The notes below the pieces were generated by a model that did not search any database, was not told where the DNA came from, and worked only from the letters and a program-made list of their open reading frames with translations. Source: Branchinecta lynchi (Eukaryota; Arthropoda; Branchiopoda; Anostraca; Branchinectidae). Taken from it: a stretch of DNA of 64,000 nt. Made by a program: the position numbers and the translations under genes. The DNA lies in assembly GCA_023053575.1 (NCBI GenBank), contig JAKZAP010000017.1, positions 1,681,501-1,745,500 of the forward strand, written 5' to 3'. Shown piece after piece: positions 34,230-45,180 of this stretch (the first letter of the stretch is position 1; each line of letters begins with the position of its first letter).

Positions 34230-34385
34230 CTCGAAGATGAACCAAACCAAGTGTATGAAGATCTCAACGAGCATGCTTGCCCCCATGATAGTGGGTCCAA
34301 CTGAAAATCTCAAATGAAACAGCTTTGTACGGGCCCCTGCTCCAGCCCATGGTGCCCCAAGGTATGAGCTCAGACGTTGTGGCAT
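34230..34385 (-). CDS. Candidate exon encoding a hydrophobic segment
   Basis: From the ATG at 34385-34383 the minus-strand frame gives 52 codons, MPQRLSSYLGAPWAGAGART to about residue 20, then FSVGPTIMGASMLVEIFIHL and VWFIFE. A good donor follows (CGAG|GTAATA, GT at 34229-34228), leaving in phase 0. Residues about 29-50 form one hydrophobic, membrane-type stretch. ACTAG|G just upstream could be an acceptor, but its pyrimidine tract is poor. I do not recognise the family. No partner exon was found nearby. Confidence 0.3.
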
Positions 34386-34611
34386 GTCCTAGTATTGGAG
34401 CACTGTACTCAAAAATGAGGATCTGTGTATGACCGCCGGCAATAGCGGATTATTGTTGATTAGGAAAACATCACGAATCTAGGAACGAGTCGGTACCGAT
34501 TTTCACGAGATCCTGTCATGCGTGAAATTGTTGCGGTAGAGGCAAGACCACAAAGAAGACACAAAAAAGTTCATTATTAAGTTTTGTTTTTTTAACTTTA
34601 TCCGACATAGA

Positions 34612-34790
34612 TGCCCATATCCAGGAATTTATTTCGGGGGGGGGGGGGTGCCTTTGGGGGAGGTTGCCTGCTGGTCGGACAAAAGTACAAAAAACACATA
34701 GATCAGAAGGAAAAGCCTATAAAAATGATTATTTTTGTATGGTTCGGAGGGGGGGGGGGGGGGTCCCCCTGGATTCGGATTTGCCGACAT
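34612..34790 (-). mobile_element. Family F element, copy 3
   Basis: Reverse orientation: begins GCCCATATCCAGGAATTTAT (inverted-end variant), has ACAAAAGTACAAAAAACACA and AGATCAGAAGGAAAAGCCTA, and ends CCCCCTGGATTCGG. Runs of 13 and 16 G lie at the two ends. Confidence 0.6.
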
Positions 34791-35957
34791 ATGATAAATG
34801 CTTAATTTTTTACAGACTAAACAAAAAGAAAACTGTGCAGAAATGAAAAGAGGCAATCTTTTATGAAGAAGGGGAATGCGCAAGACCAAAATCGAACCGG
34901 AGAAGGGGGAAAGGATCAATCAGGCCAAAAAACCTTCTCTCTAGTCTAGATGACAAGTTTAAAAATGGTCAAGAGCAAAAACTGGATACAATGTATTTTA
35001 TTCACTCTTACCTTTCCTAAGATTATAAAATATATATTACAAATATGAAAGAAGCAAAAACGAGATTTACGGGGGTTTTCATGATCATTAATGATGCCTC
35101 GAAGATGTTAGGCGATGGATAACTGCAATTTCGAAGCGCACATTTTAAATATTCTTTTTTTTATTTTTATCTGCATGTCTTCGAATTCGAATCGTTCTTC
35201 TGGTTTTCATTTGCGTGTCAGTTTATGGTGTGTGCAGTCCGCATCGCTCTTCGGTTGTTCTTCGCTGAAGACTTATTCGAATTGTCCCTTAACATCTTAG
35301 AGGAAGGATAGGCTGATTAAGAAAAAACCCGGAAATGTCGTTTTTGTTTCTTTCTTTATGAATAGTCAGCTTGGCTTCAAACCAAATATCATAAACATGA
35401 TTGCCCAATAATACTATACTAATGATACGCTAATTGGTTAATTAATCAAAGGAATCCGTATTTGGAGACTATAAATTGTATGAGTCAATACTAGTTGCAT
35501 GAACGTAATTCCCAGCTTTCTTCTTCTCTGTATGATGTTTGAAAGACGTGATGAGACCCGTAAATTACGGCAGGCGTCCATCATAAAGAAATTATGAATC
35601 AATCACTGTTACATTCACATGGATAATACGGATCGTGAGGTGTTACGACATTCGGCTTTTTGCCTTATCACCAGAAGCAAATTGGTGGGTTTCAGCTTTA
35701 ATGGTTTCATTTTCACTTTGACTAGAACTGAGTTAGTGAATCTGGACATGACAATCCAGGTCCTGGATGTAGCGCATAATGGCAACAATTAATAAATGTA
35801 TGGTTACTTTCTTAATTTCAAACTGCCGTGGTAACAAACCCAAAATTGTTGAATATTGTCATGCACAAAATGTTGTCAATATTGCAGCTACACGTAAAAT
35901 ACGTTTCGACAATCCTGAATTATTGGTTATTTGAATTTTCGACAATCTGTGGTATAC
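34791..35957. other. No recognised feature
   Basis: About 1.15 kb of apparently unique A+T-rich DNA. No supported exon, RNA or dispersed repeat. Confidence 0.5.
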
Positions 35958-36280
35958 AAATTTTATATTTGACAGTGCGACACTGATAAGTCGGCTGACT
36001 TTTATTAGAGCTATATTTCCTGTGCAGGCTCAATCCGCTCAAAATGGAAGTGAACTTGTGGAAAAAATAATTAAAGATTCTAGCTTAGCATTAAGTATCT
36101 CATTTGGTTAACCGGATACTTAAAACTTTTGGTAACAATTATGTCTGGCCTACTGGGAAAAATTTTCGTCCCCTAGTAGAGATTAGAGACTGCCTGCTCT
36201 TTGTCTTTCTCTGCCTTTTCGACGCTACCAAAGCATCGTAGCAGACGTTTCCGTTTTTATCCATTGTATGAATATCTTGA
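35958..36280. mobile_element. Family G element, copy 3 (diverged)
   Basis: Left end ATATTTGACAGTGCGACACTG then GATAAGTCGGCTGAC; right end CATCGTAGCAGACGTTTCCG then CCATTGTATGAATATC. These are the inverted termini of family G. The central CCCTTCTTGGCAAGGG box is lost. Confidence 0.55.
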
Positions 36281-36455
36281 CTTTCCCTTACACTGTGATA
36301 TGGGGGAAGCTCTTTCAAAAAATAAAGTAATCCAAAATAAATGAATAAATAAAAATATCCGCAGGTACCGTATAGATAGTCTACTCATACTGTAGTACTT
36401 CACAGCGACTCAGTAATCAGGCATAGGCTAAAACTTCCAGCCAGAGGTGTCACTA

Positions 36456-36700
36456 TCCAAGATGTTTTTTTTTGGGGGGACAAGGAATTTACCGACCGGC
36501 CGGTAGATTCTAACGACTGTTTATTCAGAAAAAACGACTGTTTGTCGAAAATGGACTGATTTCAGTAAAAATGACTGTTTTCATGAAAAAAATCAACTGT
36601 TTTGGCGGAAAATCGCGGCGATCCGCTCGGTTATTTTTTACCGACGCCGACAACGTTGGGGGGGGGCCCCCTCCCCCCAGTCTTGACGCCCCTGCTTCCA
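36456..36700 (+). repeat. Family N repeat, copy 2
   Basis: Opposite orientation to copy 1. Contains AAAAACGACTGTTT, ATGACTGTTTTCATGAAAAA and GGAAAATCGCGGCGATCCGC, with a G run at 36658 and CCGGCCGGT at 36497. Confidence 0.5.
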
Positions 36701-37530
36701 GCTACTGTCCGATGTCGGATACAGAAATATAGATTTCTGAAAATACAGAAGCTTGCTATTGACAGGTATCCTCTGCCAGTTCACTCACCAGACACCATTT
36801 GTTCTTTTCTTCTGCTACAAATTTTTGCTTATCAAGAATCCAGTACGGATCAGCTAGGCACTTTCAGTAATTGAAGCAAAGTATTTTGGAAAGTGACTCA
36901 TGACTAACAGATGTGACAGATTTCCATTTCTACAGACAATTGTCCATTCTACCGTTTGCCTGCCTTTTTGGGTAACCTACACTAAACCTCGGTGTTGCCC
37001 AGTCTATGCAAAATACTCTTTAAGGTTTCATTAACCTGGGGCATTACCCAAAACACTAGTGATTAACCGAGTGAAAAATTTTGTCTTAAACTGCACTTGC
37101 AAGCTATAAAAATGCGGAATCGCGATAAGAAGCTTGAGATTGACGCAGTGACTATTTCCGGGTTAATTTCAAATTCTTTTTTTTTTTTTTTAGTTAACTT
37201 CATTAAATATCTAATTTCTGTTGCGGATTTTTCCCTACTTCATCGTCATTCTTCCCTTATACTTTAAAACCCATCACCCAAAAAATAGACTTTTCATATC
37301 AGGTATCTTACCAACAAATCTTTTATTTAGTGAGTCACGGTGCCCATGAGTCTGGCATACCCTAACCAGAATTTAGGGCGTGGGTATGAGCGGCGCTCAC
37401 TACGCAGGCTACAATGGGAAATAGAAAATCGGGCTAGAAAATTAGGCATTTGTTCTGAGCACAGTTTCCCTACTAGTTTACCGTTATCTTCTAGAAGATT
37501 CACTACCTGCTGATTTAAAAAAAAAAAATT
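36701..37530. other. No recognised feature
   Basis: About 830 bp without shared repeats. A T run lies near 37177-37190 and an A run near 37518-37528. Confidence 0.5.
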
Positions 37531-38345
37531 AACTGAACAGTCAATTCATGACTATAACACAATGAGCGTGTTCCACCCTTCTAACAATAGTTACTATTAG
37601 TTACTATTTCCGTTCCATCCTCACGAAAAGTTACTACGCTGACCGTTCTAACCTTGTCGGAATAGTAACTAATAGTTACTATTTGCTTACCATGCTCGGG
37701 AGCGTAGTAAGCGTAGTAACTATGCATCTCTGTAACGTGATTGGTCGGATTCACCCCTGGCGTGAAATCCTGCTGGAAAATAGAAAAATCGTTCCAGCCT
37801 TAACGGCGAAAAGCCAGAATTCGTGACGTCATGCGTAGTAACTACGTTAAGTAGGGTGGAACACGCTCAATACGGCGGTCCAATCTTTCTACCATTTGTT
37901 ATCCTTCTATAAGGTCTAGCTTTTCTATTCGTCATACAGGTGTGAAAGTATGGAATTCATTGCCTGAAACTGTTAGTGTCCAAAGATAGGAAAGTTTTTA
38001 AAAGAGCTCTAAAAAGATTTATGTTATCTAGCAATTATATTTCTTCTGTCTGATTTAATTGATTCATTTTTGTTTGTGCTCGGAGGAAGATCAGACCCAT
38101 GTCGCAAACCTTTTTTATTTTTCATTTTTCTTTAGTCATATGTCTGTTCTCGTAAATTCTCGTCTTGTCCTTAAATTTTAGTGTTGATGTGTGATAGTTT
38201 TTTTGTTTTTTTTTCTTTACAATGCTTAGGCTAGAATTGTATTGATAATTTCTACAAATCCATCAGAATTAGTGAAGCGTCCTTTTTATGCCACTGGCAT
38301 TTCTTAAGGTTTTGAGAAAGACCAGGTTTATTGATATTTGCCATT
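37531..38345 (+). mobile_element. Retrotransposon 3' end interrupted by a family I element
   Basis: Coding resumes across the insert. Before 37564 the frame reads LTEQSIHDYNT; after it, RRSNL, then RSSFSIRHTGVKVWNSLPET. The H.YNTR ... G..WNSLP pattern is the C-terminal hallmark of many CR1/Jockey-like reverse-transcriptase proteins. A one-base shift near 37985 is followed by KVFKRALKRFML, SNYISSV and a stop. The 3' UTR runs to about 38345 and ends with CTTACCTTACCTTTT, a short simple-repeat tail. Old and inactive. Confidence 0.65.
37564..37868 (+). mobile_element. Family I TIR element, copy 1 (305 bp)
   Basis: Termini GAGCGTGTTCCACCCT and AGGGTGGAACACGCTC are perfect inverted repeats. AAT flanks both sides (37561-37563, 37869-37871). 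Removing the element and one AAT restores the retrotransposon frame around it, so AAT is a true 3-bp target duplication. The interior has many TAGTAAC / GTTACTA motifs and no coding capacity. Confidence 0.85.
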
Positions 38346-38779
38346 AAAATTGTACCTTACCTTACCTTTTAATAGTAAAGTCTCTATCAACAGTTTTTGT
38401 TCTTGCCTCCAGTCGAGGCAAGTTACTGAAAAGTGGGATGGGAGTAACTTTACTGAAGTGCAGTTTCGGGGTAGCCTAAATGCTAAAATAAAATAATAAC
38501 CTAAAACACTATAATGGCCTGGAACCCTTAAAATACCCACAATTTCTCAGGAGAAGATATTTGGGACCAAACTTTTGGGAGAATTCTCGGTTGAATTTCC
38601 TAGTAAGAAGAAAGAAAAAATCCTGTGTGTAGGAGAAATTGAAAATAGGAAATTATTTTTTGAATACATCAGTCCAACAAATCTAGTTGAGTGCTCAACC
38701 ATCCCCAACAAAGTAAGATGAAGAAATTTGAGTTTCAACCAGCAGTCTACGCCTAATGATTAATTCAGATGGTATTCTT
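38346..38779. other. No recognised feature
   Basis: About 430 bp, no supported feature. Confidence 0.5.
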
Positions 38780-38965
38780 CATGCCAATGTTTTTTGTAAA
38801 AAGAGTTGATTTTTTTCTTGGAGACACTCAATTTTTGTTTAGAACAGTTTATTTTTGTAGTATTTTTTTTTGTAAAACAGCTGTTATCTTAAAATCAGTC
38901 GATTTTCGTTGGTAATTAAAAAATGAGCAGTCAGTCGGTAACTACCTTGCCCCCTCCCCCAACAA
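38780..38965 (-). repeat. Family N repeat, copy 3
   Basis: Contains AAAATCAGTCGATTTTCGTT, AAAACAGCTGTT and GCAGTCAGTCGGTAACTACC, in the style of copy 1. Short and diverged. Confidence 0.4.
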
Positions 38966-39647
38966 ATTTTAGCTAGTAACACATGTGCCCTTGCGAAGAA
39001 GGGCCTCTGAGCTAGGGTGTATCGATTACATATTAGTCCCCTCCTGATTGCAGTTACTCTATTTCAACAGCAGTTTTATTTTCTTACAATAGAGTAGGTG
39101 TGAGAAAATGACAACATGAAGTAGTTAAGTAATCAGAACTTTTTCAACATAAGTTAAATTCTGATGTAAACTAAGTACTAAAACCAGGGACAGGCTAGGC
39201 ATGCTGGATGACTAATGGTTAGCCTAAGAATTTTTTTCAGAGACAACGTAGGGTATGAGAGCTAAGAAATGTTAAGAGTAAGACAGAAAGACATGCTCAA
39301 AAACCTTAACCTGTGTCTAAGCAAGAACAAATAAGCATCTTTGTAATACAACCCTGCCGAGTCGAATAAGTCTCTGGACCCTACCTGATGCAAACGAGTA
39401 GAGGAGAGGAGCTATGCAGAACATCACAATTTGTTATATATAGATGCATTTATATTATGGTAAATCTAAATTAGAATTTATCTCTACAAACAGTATATCG
39501 CAGTAAAGACCTGAAGAAGGAACTTCCAAAGTAAAACAGCTATAGCAAAACTTCATGCTTCTTTCTGCGACCCGTCTGTGCTTTTCTCGGTTGGTCTGTT
39601 TGATATTCTTGATAAAGGGGATCTATCCAGAATAAGGATAGATCAGT
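38966..39647. other. No gene seen
   Basis: Includes CCCTTGCGAAGAAGGGCC near 38988, a lone echo of the family G box. No exon supported. Confidence 0.45.
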
Positions 39648-39964
39648 CTACCACAAATCCCTGATTTTGGGATACCCTATGCCAAACGCTGGGTATATCT
39701 AGCATTTGGCATAGCCTATGCCTAACGCTGGATACCCTATGCCAAACGCTGGATACCTGTTGGTAACCTAACCCTGACCTACCTCAATATAAAGGAGTTC
39801 TGATTGGTAGATTTTTTAGCTTCACTCAAATCATCAATATTTTACTGGGTTACAGTATCCAGCACCTGGCATAGTGTATCCAGCGTTAGGCATAGGGTAT
39901 GCCAAACGCTAGACATATCCAGCGTTTGGCACAGGGTATCCAAAAATCAGGGGTTTGTGGTTGA
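39648..39964. mobile_element. Family M foldback element, copy 1
   Basis: Arms: ACCACAAATCCCTGATTTTG then ATACCCTATGCCAAACGCTGG on the left; CCAGCGTTTGGCACAGGGTAT then AAAATCAGGGGTTTGTGGT on the right. Within the arms AACGCTGGATACCCTATGCC repeats several times in both orientations. The centre holds TTCACTCAAATCATCAATAT. It sits next to a retrotransposon fragment. Confidence 0.75.
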
Positions 39965-40290
39965 CTGGGATAGATTATTTCCGTTACTGTAAGTTTCTTC
40001 TGTATCTGCCCCGGTCTCACAGTAATTCTAAGATTATTAAATCTTACGGAGCTACTGACATTTTGTCTTGGCTGCAAGATTTGCATTCTGATTTCCGTCA
40101 GAAGTCTTGTCTATGTCTGTTGCCACATCCCCGACAGATTAGACTTTTTGGCTGATAGCTAATGCATTTTGTTTGTTTGTATGTTATTTTCTTGTTGTCT
40201 TTTGTTCTTTTCTTTTTATTTTTATTTATCTCTTCTACTCCACACTCTTATGTTGTAAAACATTTTGTGGGTTATAAATATACTTACTTA
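39965..40290 (+). mobile_element. Retrotransposon C-terminal fragment and 3' UTR (YCKFLLYLP type)
   Basis: The frame reads DYFRYCKFLLYLPRSHSNSK, then IIKSYGATDILSWLQDLHSD and a stop at 40155, parallel to the fragment at 12018-12332. The 3' UTR ends TTTGTGGGTTATAAATATAC then TTACTTAAAA, like the GGGTCATAAATAAATTACTT end near 60775. Confidence 0.5.
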
Positions 40291-40649
40291 AAAGCCAATT
40301 GGTTGGTCTGGACGCACTCGGACGCACTGCAGAGCTAGCCCTGATGAGTGGCTCAGTTCACCTGTGGGTCAATTCCTCTGTGATGCACAGATGCACAACA
40401 GCGAAGAGGAAAGTAGATGGGCAGCAGCTCAAAGCTCAGCAAAGACTTCTAGCTCAGCTCAGTTTGTGGGGTATCCATAGTCGCTGAATGGACAAAAGAC
40501 GAATGTTCTATTGGTTTATTTGTTCTTGCCTCTGGTTGCAGAAAAAACTTAACGATTGATGATGAGAAAAGCTGATGTAAATAGCTGGACCGTATGGAAC
40601 CCTACAGTAACTGCAAAAGTCACTCAAAACTGAGAACAAAAACTACAAG
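40291..40649. other. No gene assigned
   Basis: A 62-codon frame (40299-40487) with residue content rich in L, A and Q is open but lacks splice support. Nothing else is visible. Confidence 0.4.
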
Positions 40650-40831
40650 TTTCCCGCGTTGCAACAATTTTGAAGTTCGACGTCCGAGTCGATACAGTGT
40701 TGCCAGGGCTAGTGAGGGAGATCTTTTCTTCTGGAATGTCCTGCCGAAGGCTTACTCTAGATGGCGTCAAACTACGTGCTGGCACGAAACGAATCTTGCA
40801 ATGCCAGCCGGATTTTCCGTCGTCTGGCCAC
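40650..40831 (+). CDS. Candidate internal exon, unrecognised product
   Basis: ACTACAAG|TT gives an acceptor with a weak pyrimidine tract and a phase-1 entry. The frame then reads VATILKFDVRVDTVLPGLVR, then RLTLDGVKLRAGTKRILQCQ and PDFPSSGHVFVFLL. A possible donor is CCAC|GTATTT at 40832. Composition (alternating hydrophobic and polar residues) resembles the exons at 50.4 and 57.0 kb, but a phase-0 exit at 40831 does not fit the phase-1 entry of the 50413 exon directly. A family A end follows at 40899. Confidence 0.3.
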
Positions 40832-40898
40832 GTATTTGTGTTTTTGCTTCACAACAGCGTTCAAACAGACAACAAAATGTCGCAGCAACAGAAATATA

Positions 40899-41121
40899 AC
40901 AAGACCAAAGGTTTTGATGGGATCCCAAAAATCCATTATTTGATCTAGACAATTGGCTTTTTTTCTTTCCCAGGTCCAGTCTTCGCCATACTCCTTGAAC
41001 ATTTTTAATATCAAAGTTCAGAAACAGATTAAAGCCAAATAGCTAATCATCTGTGACAACCAATTTCAGTTATAGATTCAGCATGTGTGTTTACCCCTAG
41101 ACAGCCCCTAGAAGTCATATT
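40899..41121 (+). mobile_element. Family A left-end fragment, copy 9
   Basis: AACAAGACCAAAGG, GATGGGATCCCAAAAA, CCAGTCTTCGCCA and AGCTAATCATCTG, then GTGTGTTTACCCCTA; broken off where the 16-bp array begins. Confidence 0.75.
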
Positions 41122-41600
41122 TACTACACCCACCCGTCACTTCGACCACCCGTCACTACGCCCACCCGTCACAACGCCCACCCGTCACAACGCCCACCCG
41201 TCACTACGCCCACCCGTCACTACGCCTACCCGTCACTACGCCCACCCGTCACTACGCCCACCGTCAGTTCTCCTACCGTCAGTTCGCCCACCCGTCATTT
41301 CGCCCAAAAATCCGTCAGTTCGGCCAACTTTTCCGACAGTTCGCCCACCCGTCATTTGGCCCAAAAATCCGTCAGTTGGCCCACTCCTGAAATCCGTCAG
41401 TTCGCCCACTCTTGAAATCCGTCAGTTGACCCACTCTTGAAATCCGTCATTTGGCCCACTCCCCGTCAGTTCGCCCAATTTTTCCGACAGTTCGCCCACC
41501 CGTCATTTGGCCCAAAAATCCGTCAGTTGACCCACTCCCGACATCCGTCACTTCGCCCAATTTAAAAATCCGACAGTTTTCCCGATTTTGCAGGATCATT
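41122..41600 (+). repeat. 16-bp minisatellite, locus 1 (family E)
   Basis: Unit CGCCCACCCGTCACTA and variants (CGCCCACCCGTCAGTT, GGCCCAAAAATCCGTCAGTT). Variants cluster: CACTA types first, CAGTT and longer AAAAATC types later. Read as protein it gives a proline-, threonine- and histidine-rich repeat, but only because the 16-mer has no stop in any frame. Confidence 0.85.
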
Positions 41601-41860
41601 AAATCCACGAAAAAGTGCCGCGACCCCAGGGGAATAATCAGCTCAACTCGGCCCTGTCAGTAAAAAAAGGGACACAATCCCAGAAGATTACTCAAACAGA
41701 GGCGACCTTCCTCGTTTAATTAGGTCAACACGAGATGCCTATGGGTGCAACTTTTATGTTTACGTAAAGAAGGATATGAAGATGGGTTCAAAAAAAGTAT
41801 TATATGAAAAAGCACCGAGACCCTAGGGGAATAATCAGAAGGAGCCGACAATTACGTTTA
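41601..41860 (+). repeat. Flank of minisatellite locus 1, shared with locus 2
   Basis: CGACCCCAGGGGAATAATCAG (split here: CGACCCCAGG and GGAATAATCAG) occurs near 41621, in a variant near 41818, and reversed near 48600-48640. CGTTTAATTAGGTCAACACG near 41714 is reversed near 46385 and 48575. So the array is part of a larger dispersed repeat. Two flank copies in a row here suggest a local duplication. Confidence 0.6.
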
Positions 41861-42032
41861 GTCAGAAACGTGGGGAGCTTTGCGAGATTCTGTGGCAAAT
41901 TCACTTGGAAAATCTAAAAGATGAAAAAAAAAGAAAAAATACAGTAACGAGCAGTAAAGGGTTCTGATTGGTAATACGATTTAGAGTCGTTCACACGGAA
42001 ATGGAAAGTAAAAGCATAATAGAAATAATATA

Positions 42033-42158
42033 ATGCAGGACTTTACTACCGAGCTTCCGTGTACTATCTCCGAGTATATTCGCAAGCTATCTGCAATGTA
42101 TGAGTCTCTACTCTGTACGGAAAGTGTCCTCTTGTCAGTGGGAAAACCTTTTTCGTAA
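42033..42158 (+). other. Short complete open frame, 41 codons
   Basis: ATG at 42033 to TAA at 42156-42158: MQDFTTELPCTISEYIRKLS, then AMYESLLCTESVLLSV. Residue composition is protein-like, but there is no homology, promoter or splice support. Listed only as a small candidate. Confidence 0.15.
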
Positions 42159-42319
42159 ATTTACGTAGCCCACCAACTAAATTTAAACTTCTCATCAACG
42201 TTATGTGATTCAAGGTATGTGAGAATTATAAATTTCTTTCGCCGACGGCTTTCAACCCAGCAAACCCGAATATTCAAAAGCTTTTCCAAAATAATGATCG
42301 TAGATTCGTACAGAACAGC

Positions 42320-42400
42320 TTTTCCAACCTTGAGTCCCTTGTGCTGTTGACCAAGGACACACCCAGGGTTGCTTACTGCAATATCTACTGCCAGTTTGGG
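42320..42400 (+). mobile_element. Possible remnant of the TPRVAY retrotransposon C-terminus
   Basis: The frame contains DTPRVAYCNIYCQF, close to TPRVAYFKYCKF at 12.2 kb. It runs into a 15-base G run. Very short. Confidence 0.35.
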
Positions 42401-42639
42401 GCCACGGGTAGCCCGAAAGGGGGGGGGGGGGGGGTGAGTGGGAGTGACATCTGTCAAACACAATTTCCGAGTCGCTTGATTTTTTTTTTTAATATCATCG
42501 TAAATCCGTCCCAGTCAAAGGCAAGCCGAGTCGTTTAAATCAGGTTTCAATACCCCGTCAGGGCGGTGACGTGATTATTTCTCGAACGACGGGTACCATT
42601 ACATCCTTGTTTTAAAACCTGTTCTAGTCGTATATGATT

Positions 42640-43146
42640 TGTATCTATCTAATCAACTTTAAATAAAACTTACACGTTTACCAATTTTTTTCCGGTTTTG
42701 GCCGGATTCCGGGCGAAATACTCGGCCGGGTAGAAAAGAATTATCATGTACGGATTCAGCACGTTTTGTTGCCCCTAAACCAAGAGTTTAATCAACTTAA
42801 AATAAAACTTTTACCTTTAATAAATTTTCTGGCTTCGGCCGGGTTCCGGACGAACTAATTGTTCGGCGAGAAAATCAGTTTCAGATATGGATTCAGCATG
42901 TCTCCTTTCCCCTATATCGACTATCTTGTTTGCTTTTTAAAACATTTTTTGTTGTCCCTTAATTTGAAACCCCTCCCTGACCCCTAGGTATGGGGCTACA
43001 GAGCTCATCTACGAACTTGACCTGTACGTTGACCCAATAGATCCTCATACCAATTTTCAAGAAAATATCTCTACCCTTTCGAGATTTATCGTGCTAACAG
43101 ACGGACGGACGGACAGAAGGATAACTTTTGCGAAGTCGTAGGCATA
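42640..43146 (+). mobile_element. Family A right-part fragment, copy 10
   Basis: Starts within a core unit (ATCTAATCAACTTTAAATAA), has two GCCGGATTCCGG-type boxes, the 3' box and CAGACGGACGGACGGACAG, then stops at GCGAAGTCGTAGGCAT, just before the missing GGGATCCC terminus. A G element follows directly. Confidence 0.75.
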
Positions 43147-43310
43147 TTTATTCAAACAATGTTTACAACGGATACGTCAGCTACGATTCTTCATCAGCGA
43201 TATTTCGGCTCTTCTTGGCAAGGGTCCTCGTCAGGCTGTCAGTCCTCTGGTTCAACTTCGGGGAAGGAAACAAACCTGTAATCTATATTACAGGTTTGTA
43301 ATATACTATA
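43147..43310 (+). mobile_element. Family G left half, copy 4
   Basis: TTATTCAAACAATGTTTACA, GGATACGTCAGCTACGAT, TTTCGGCTCTTCTTGGCAAG and GGTCCTCGTCAGGCTGTCAG, then a perfect local hairpin CAAACCTGTAAT / ATTACAGGTTTG (43271-43298, 4-nt loop). The right terminus is absent. Confidence 0.65.
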
Positions 43311-43823
43311 TATAATATTTGTCATAGGTATATGACCATAAGCATAATTCGGAGTTTATAAACTGTTGTTTATAGTTGTTTAGAAACTTTACGCAACGGT
43401 CAGATTTGATACAAGAGAGTATTACTGCGACAAGTAAACCAGAAGTTAATGCTGGATTGTATAAAGGCCCTGCCTTGGTTTATCAATGATCAATCAATTT
43501 AATACAAATTCTACTTCTGGTTTATTTGTCACAGTAAGAGTACACAGTTAACCACATTTACAATAAGCTTAGCAGAAATGATAGTGCTTGGCCTAAACAT
43601 AGGGGTTTCTTACCTATGAAACCCTCGTACACCAGATGTCAGTCAGGTATGCATAGTAACTTTGTAGAATCAGTAGGCTATATCGGTCTGCAACATCACC
43701 GGGTGCTGGAGCTTTGTTGAGGATATGCACATGATCCATGTTACTTTATTTTAAGTATTTACCTCTTTTTTTAATTGAAAGCCTACTGTTGTAGTCAATA
43801 AGGTAAGAAGTTGAACGATATTA
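43311..43823. other. No recognised feature
   Basis: About 510 bp. An imperfect inverted match links ACCAGAAGTTAATGC near 43440 with TACTTCTGGTTTATTTG near 43510. No exon or RNA. Confidence 0.45.
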
Positions 43824-44814
43824 AACAAGACCAAAGGTTTCGATGGGATCCCAAAAGTTCAAATTTGATCCAGACAATTGGGTCTTGTCTTCGCCAGATC
43901 CAGTCTTCGCCAGACTCCTTGAACACTTTTACTATTAAAGTTTAGAAAAAGATTAAGGCAAAATAGCTAATCATATGAGAAAACCAAGTTCAGATATGGA
44001 TTCAGCATGTGTGTTTACCCCTTTAAGTCGTATCTATTTTGACGAAGCAGATCGAAACTTCCTGCCTTACTTCTGCCAATTTCCGGTTTCGGCGGAATTT
44101 CGGAACTACTTGTCCTGCGAAAAAATAAAGCTCAAAAAACGAATTCAGCATGTCTCCTTAAATCCAACCTCTAATCAACTTGCAATTAAAATTTTACTTT
44201 TAACACATTTTCCGGTTTCAGCCGGATTCCGAGCGATCTATACGTCCGGTGAGAAAATAGTTGTCATATGCGAATTCAGCTTGTCTACTTACCCGCAAAT
44301 CGAACATCTTATCAAATTTGAACCAAACTTTTACTTTAAACAAATTCTCCGGTTTTGGCCGGATTCCTGCCGAACTAATTGTCCGGCGAGAAAATAATGT
44401 TCATATTCGGACTCAGCACGTTTTCTTGCCCCTAAATCAAACCTCCAATCAACTTCATATTACTTTTCACAAATATTCCGGTTTTCGCCGGATTCCGGGT
44501 GAACTCTTTGTCCGGCGAGAAAAAAAATTTCATATTCGGATTCAGCATATCTCCTTACCCTCAATTCGACTATTTAATTAGCTTTTAAAAAGTATTTTGT
44601 GTTCCCATAAAATTTCAAACCCCTCCCCCATCCCTAAATATAGAAGTACATGGCCCATCTTCGAACTTAACCTGTATTTTGACCTAAACACTCTTCATGC
44701 CAAGTTCGATCAAAATATCTCAACCCCTTCGAGAGTTATCGTGCTAACAGACGGACGGACGGACGGACAGACAGACAACTTTACGATGTCATAGGTATCC
44801 CTCCACTTACGTTA
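43824..44814 (+). mobile_element. Family A element, copy 11
   Basis: Left end AAACAAGACCAAAGG, GATGGGATCCCAAAAG; about four core units; right end with CAAAATATCTCAACCC, GGACGGACGGACGGACAGAC and TCCACTTACGTTA, losing the final GGGATCCC. Confidence 0.8.
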
Positions 44815-45180
44815 AGCGACTTTTTACTAGATCTGTTCGATATCCGTAATTGGAGACACCGGGACTCGAAACTCACTCGTTTAGTGCATATGGCAACGTC
44901 AAATTATATGTAAAAAAAAAATCGAGCTTTAAATGTAACAAGACTGGACTACTTGTTGGACATGATTCTGGTCAGTGATACACGGTGAGTGAGGGAATTG
45001 AGTGAGTTCCTCAGTTGTTGTCTGACACATGACAACTTGTAAAAAACAACACATTTTAGCTCAACGTCTTATTTTTCAACTTTTTCTCAAATTTTTTGTA
45101 ATTTTCAAGGAATATTCACAATTTTCGCAAGATTAAAGGGAGGTACTGAAATTTTAATACGACCTGTCTAAATTTCTTTT
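44815..45180. other. No recognised feature
   Basis: About 365 bp of A+T-rich DNA between an A and a C element. No supported feature. Confidence 0.5.

Noticed and set aside
40594..40899. Alternative plus frame (RRPSRYSVARASEGDLFFW) over the 40.7-kb candidate exon
   Set aside because: It has no acceptor in the right phase and continues into family A sequence; the other frame has a more protein-like composition.
41122..41600. CRISPR-like array of short repeats
   Set aside because: Units are contiguous 16-mers without unique spacers, in animal-type DNA: a minisatellite.
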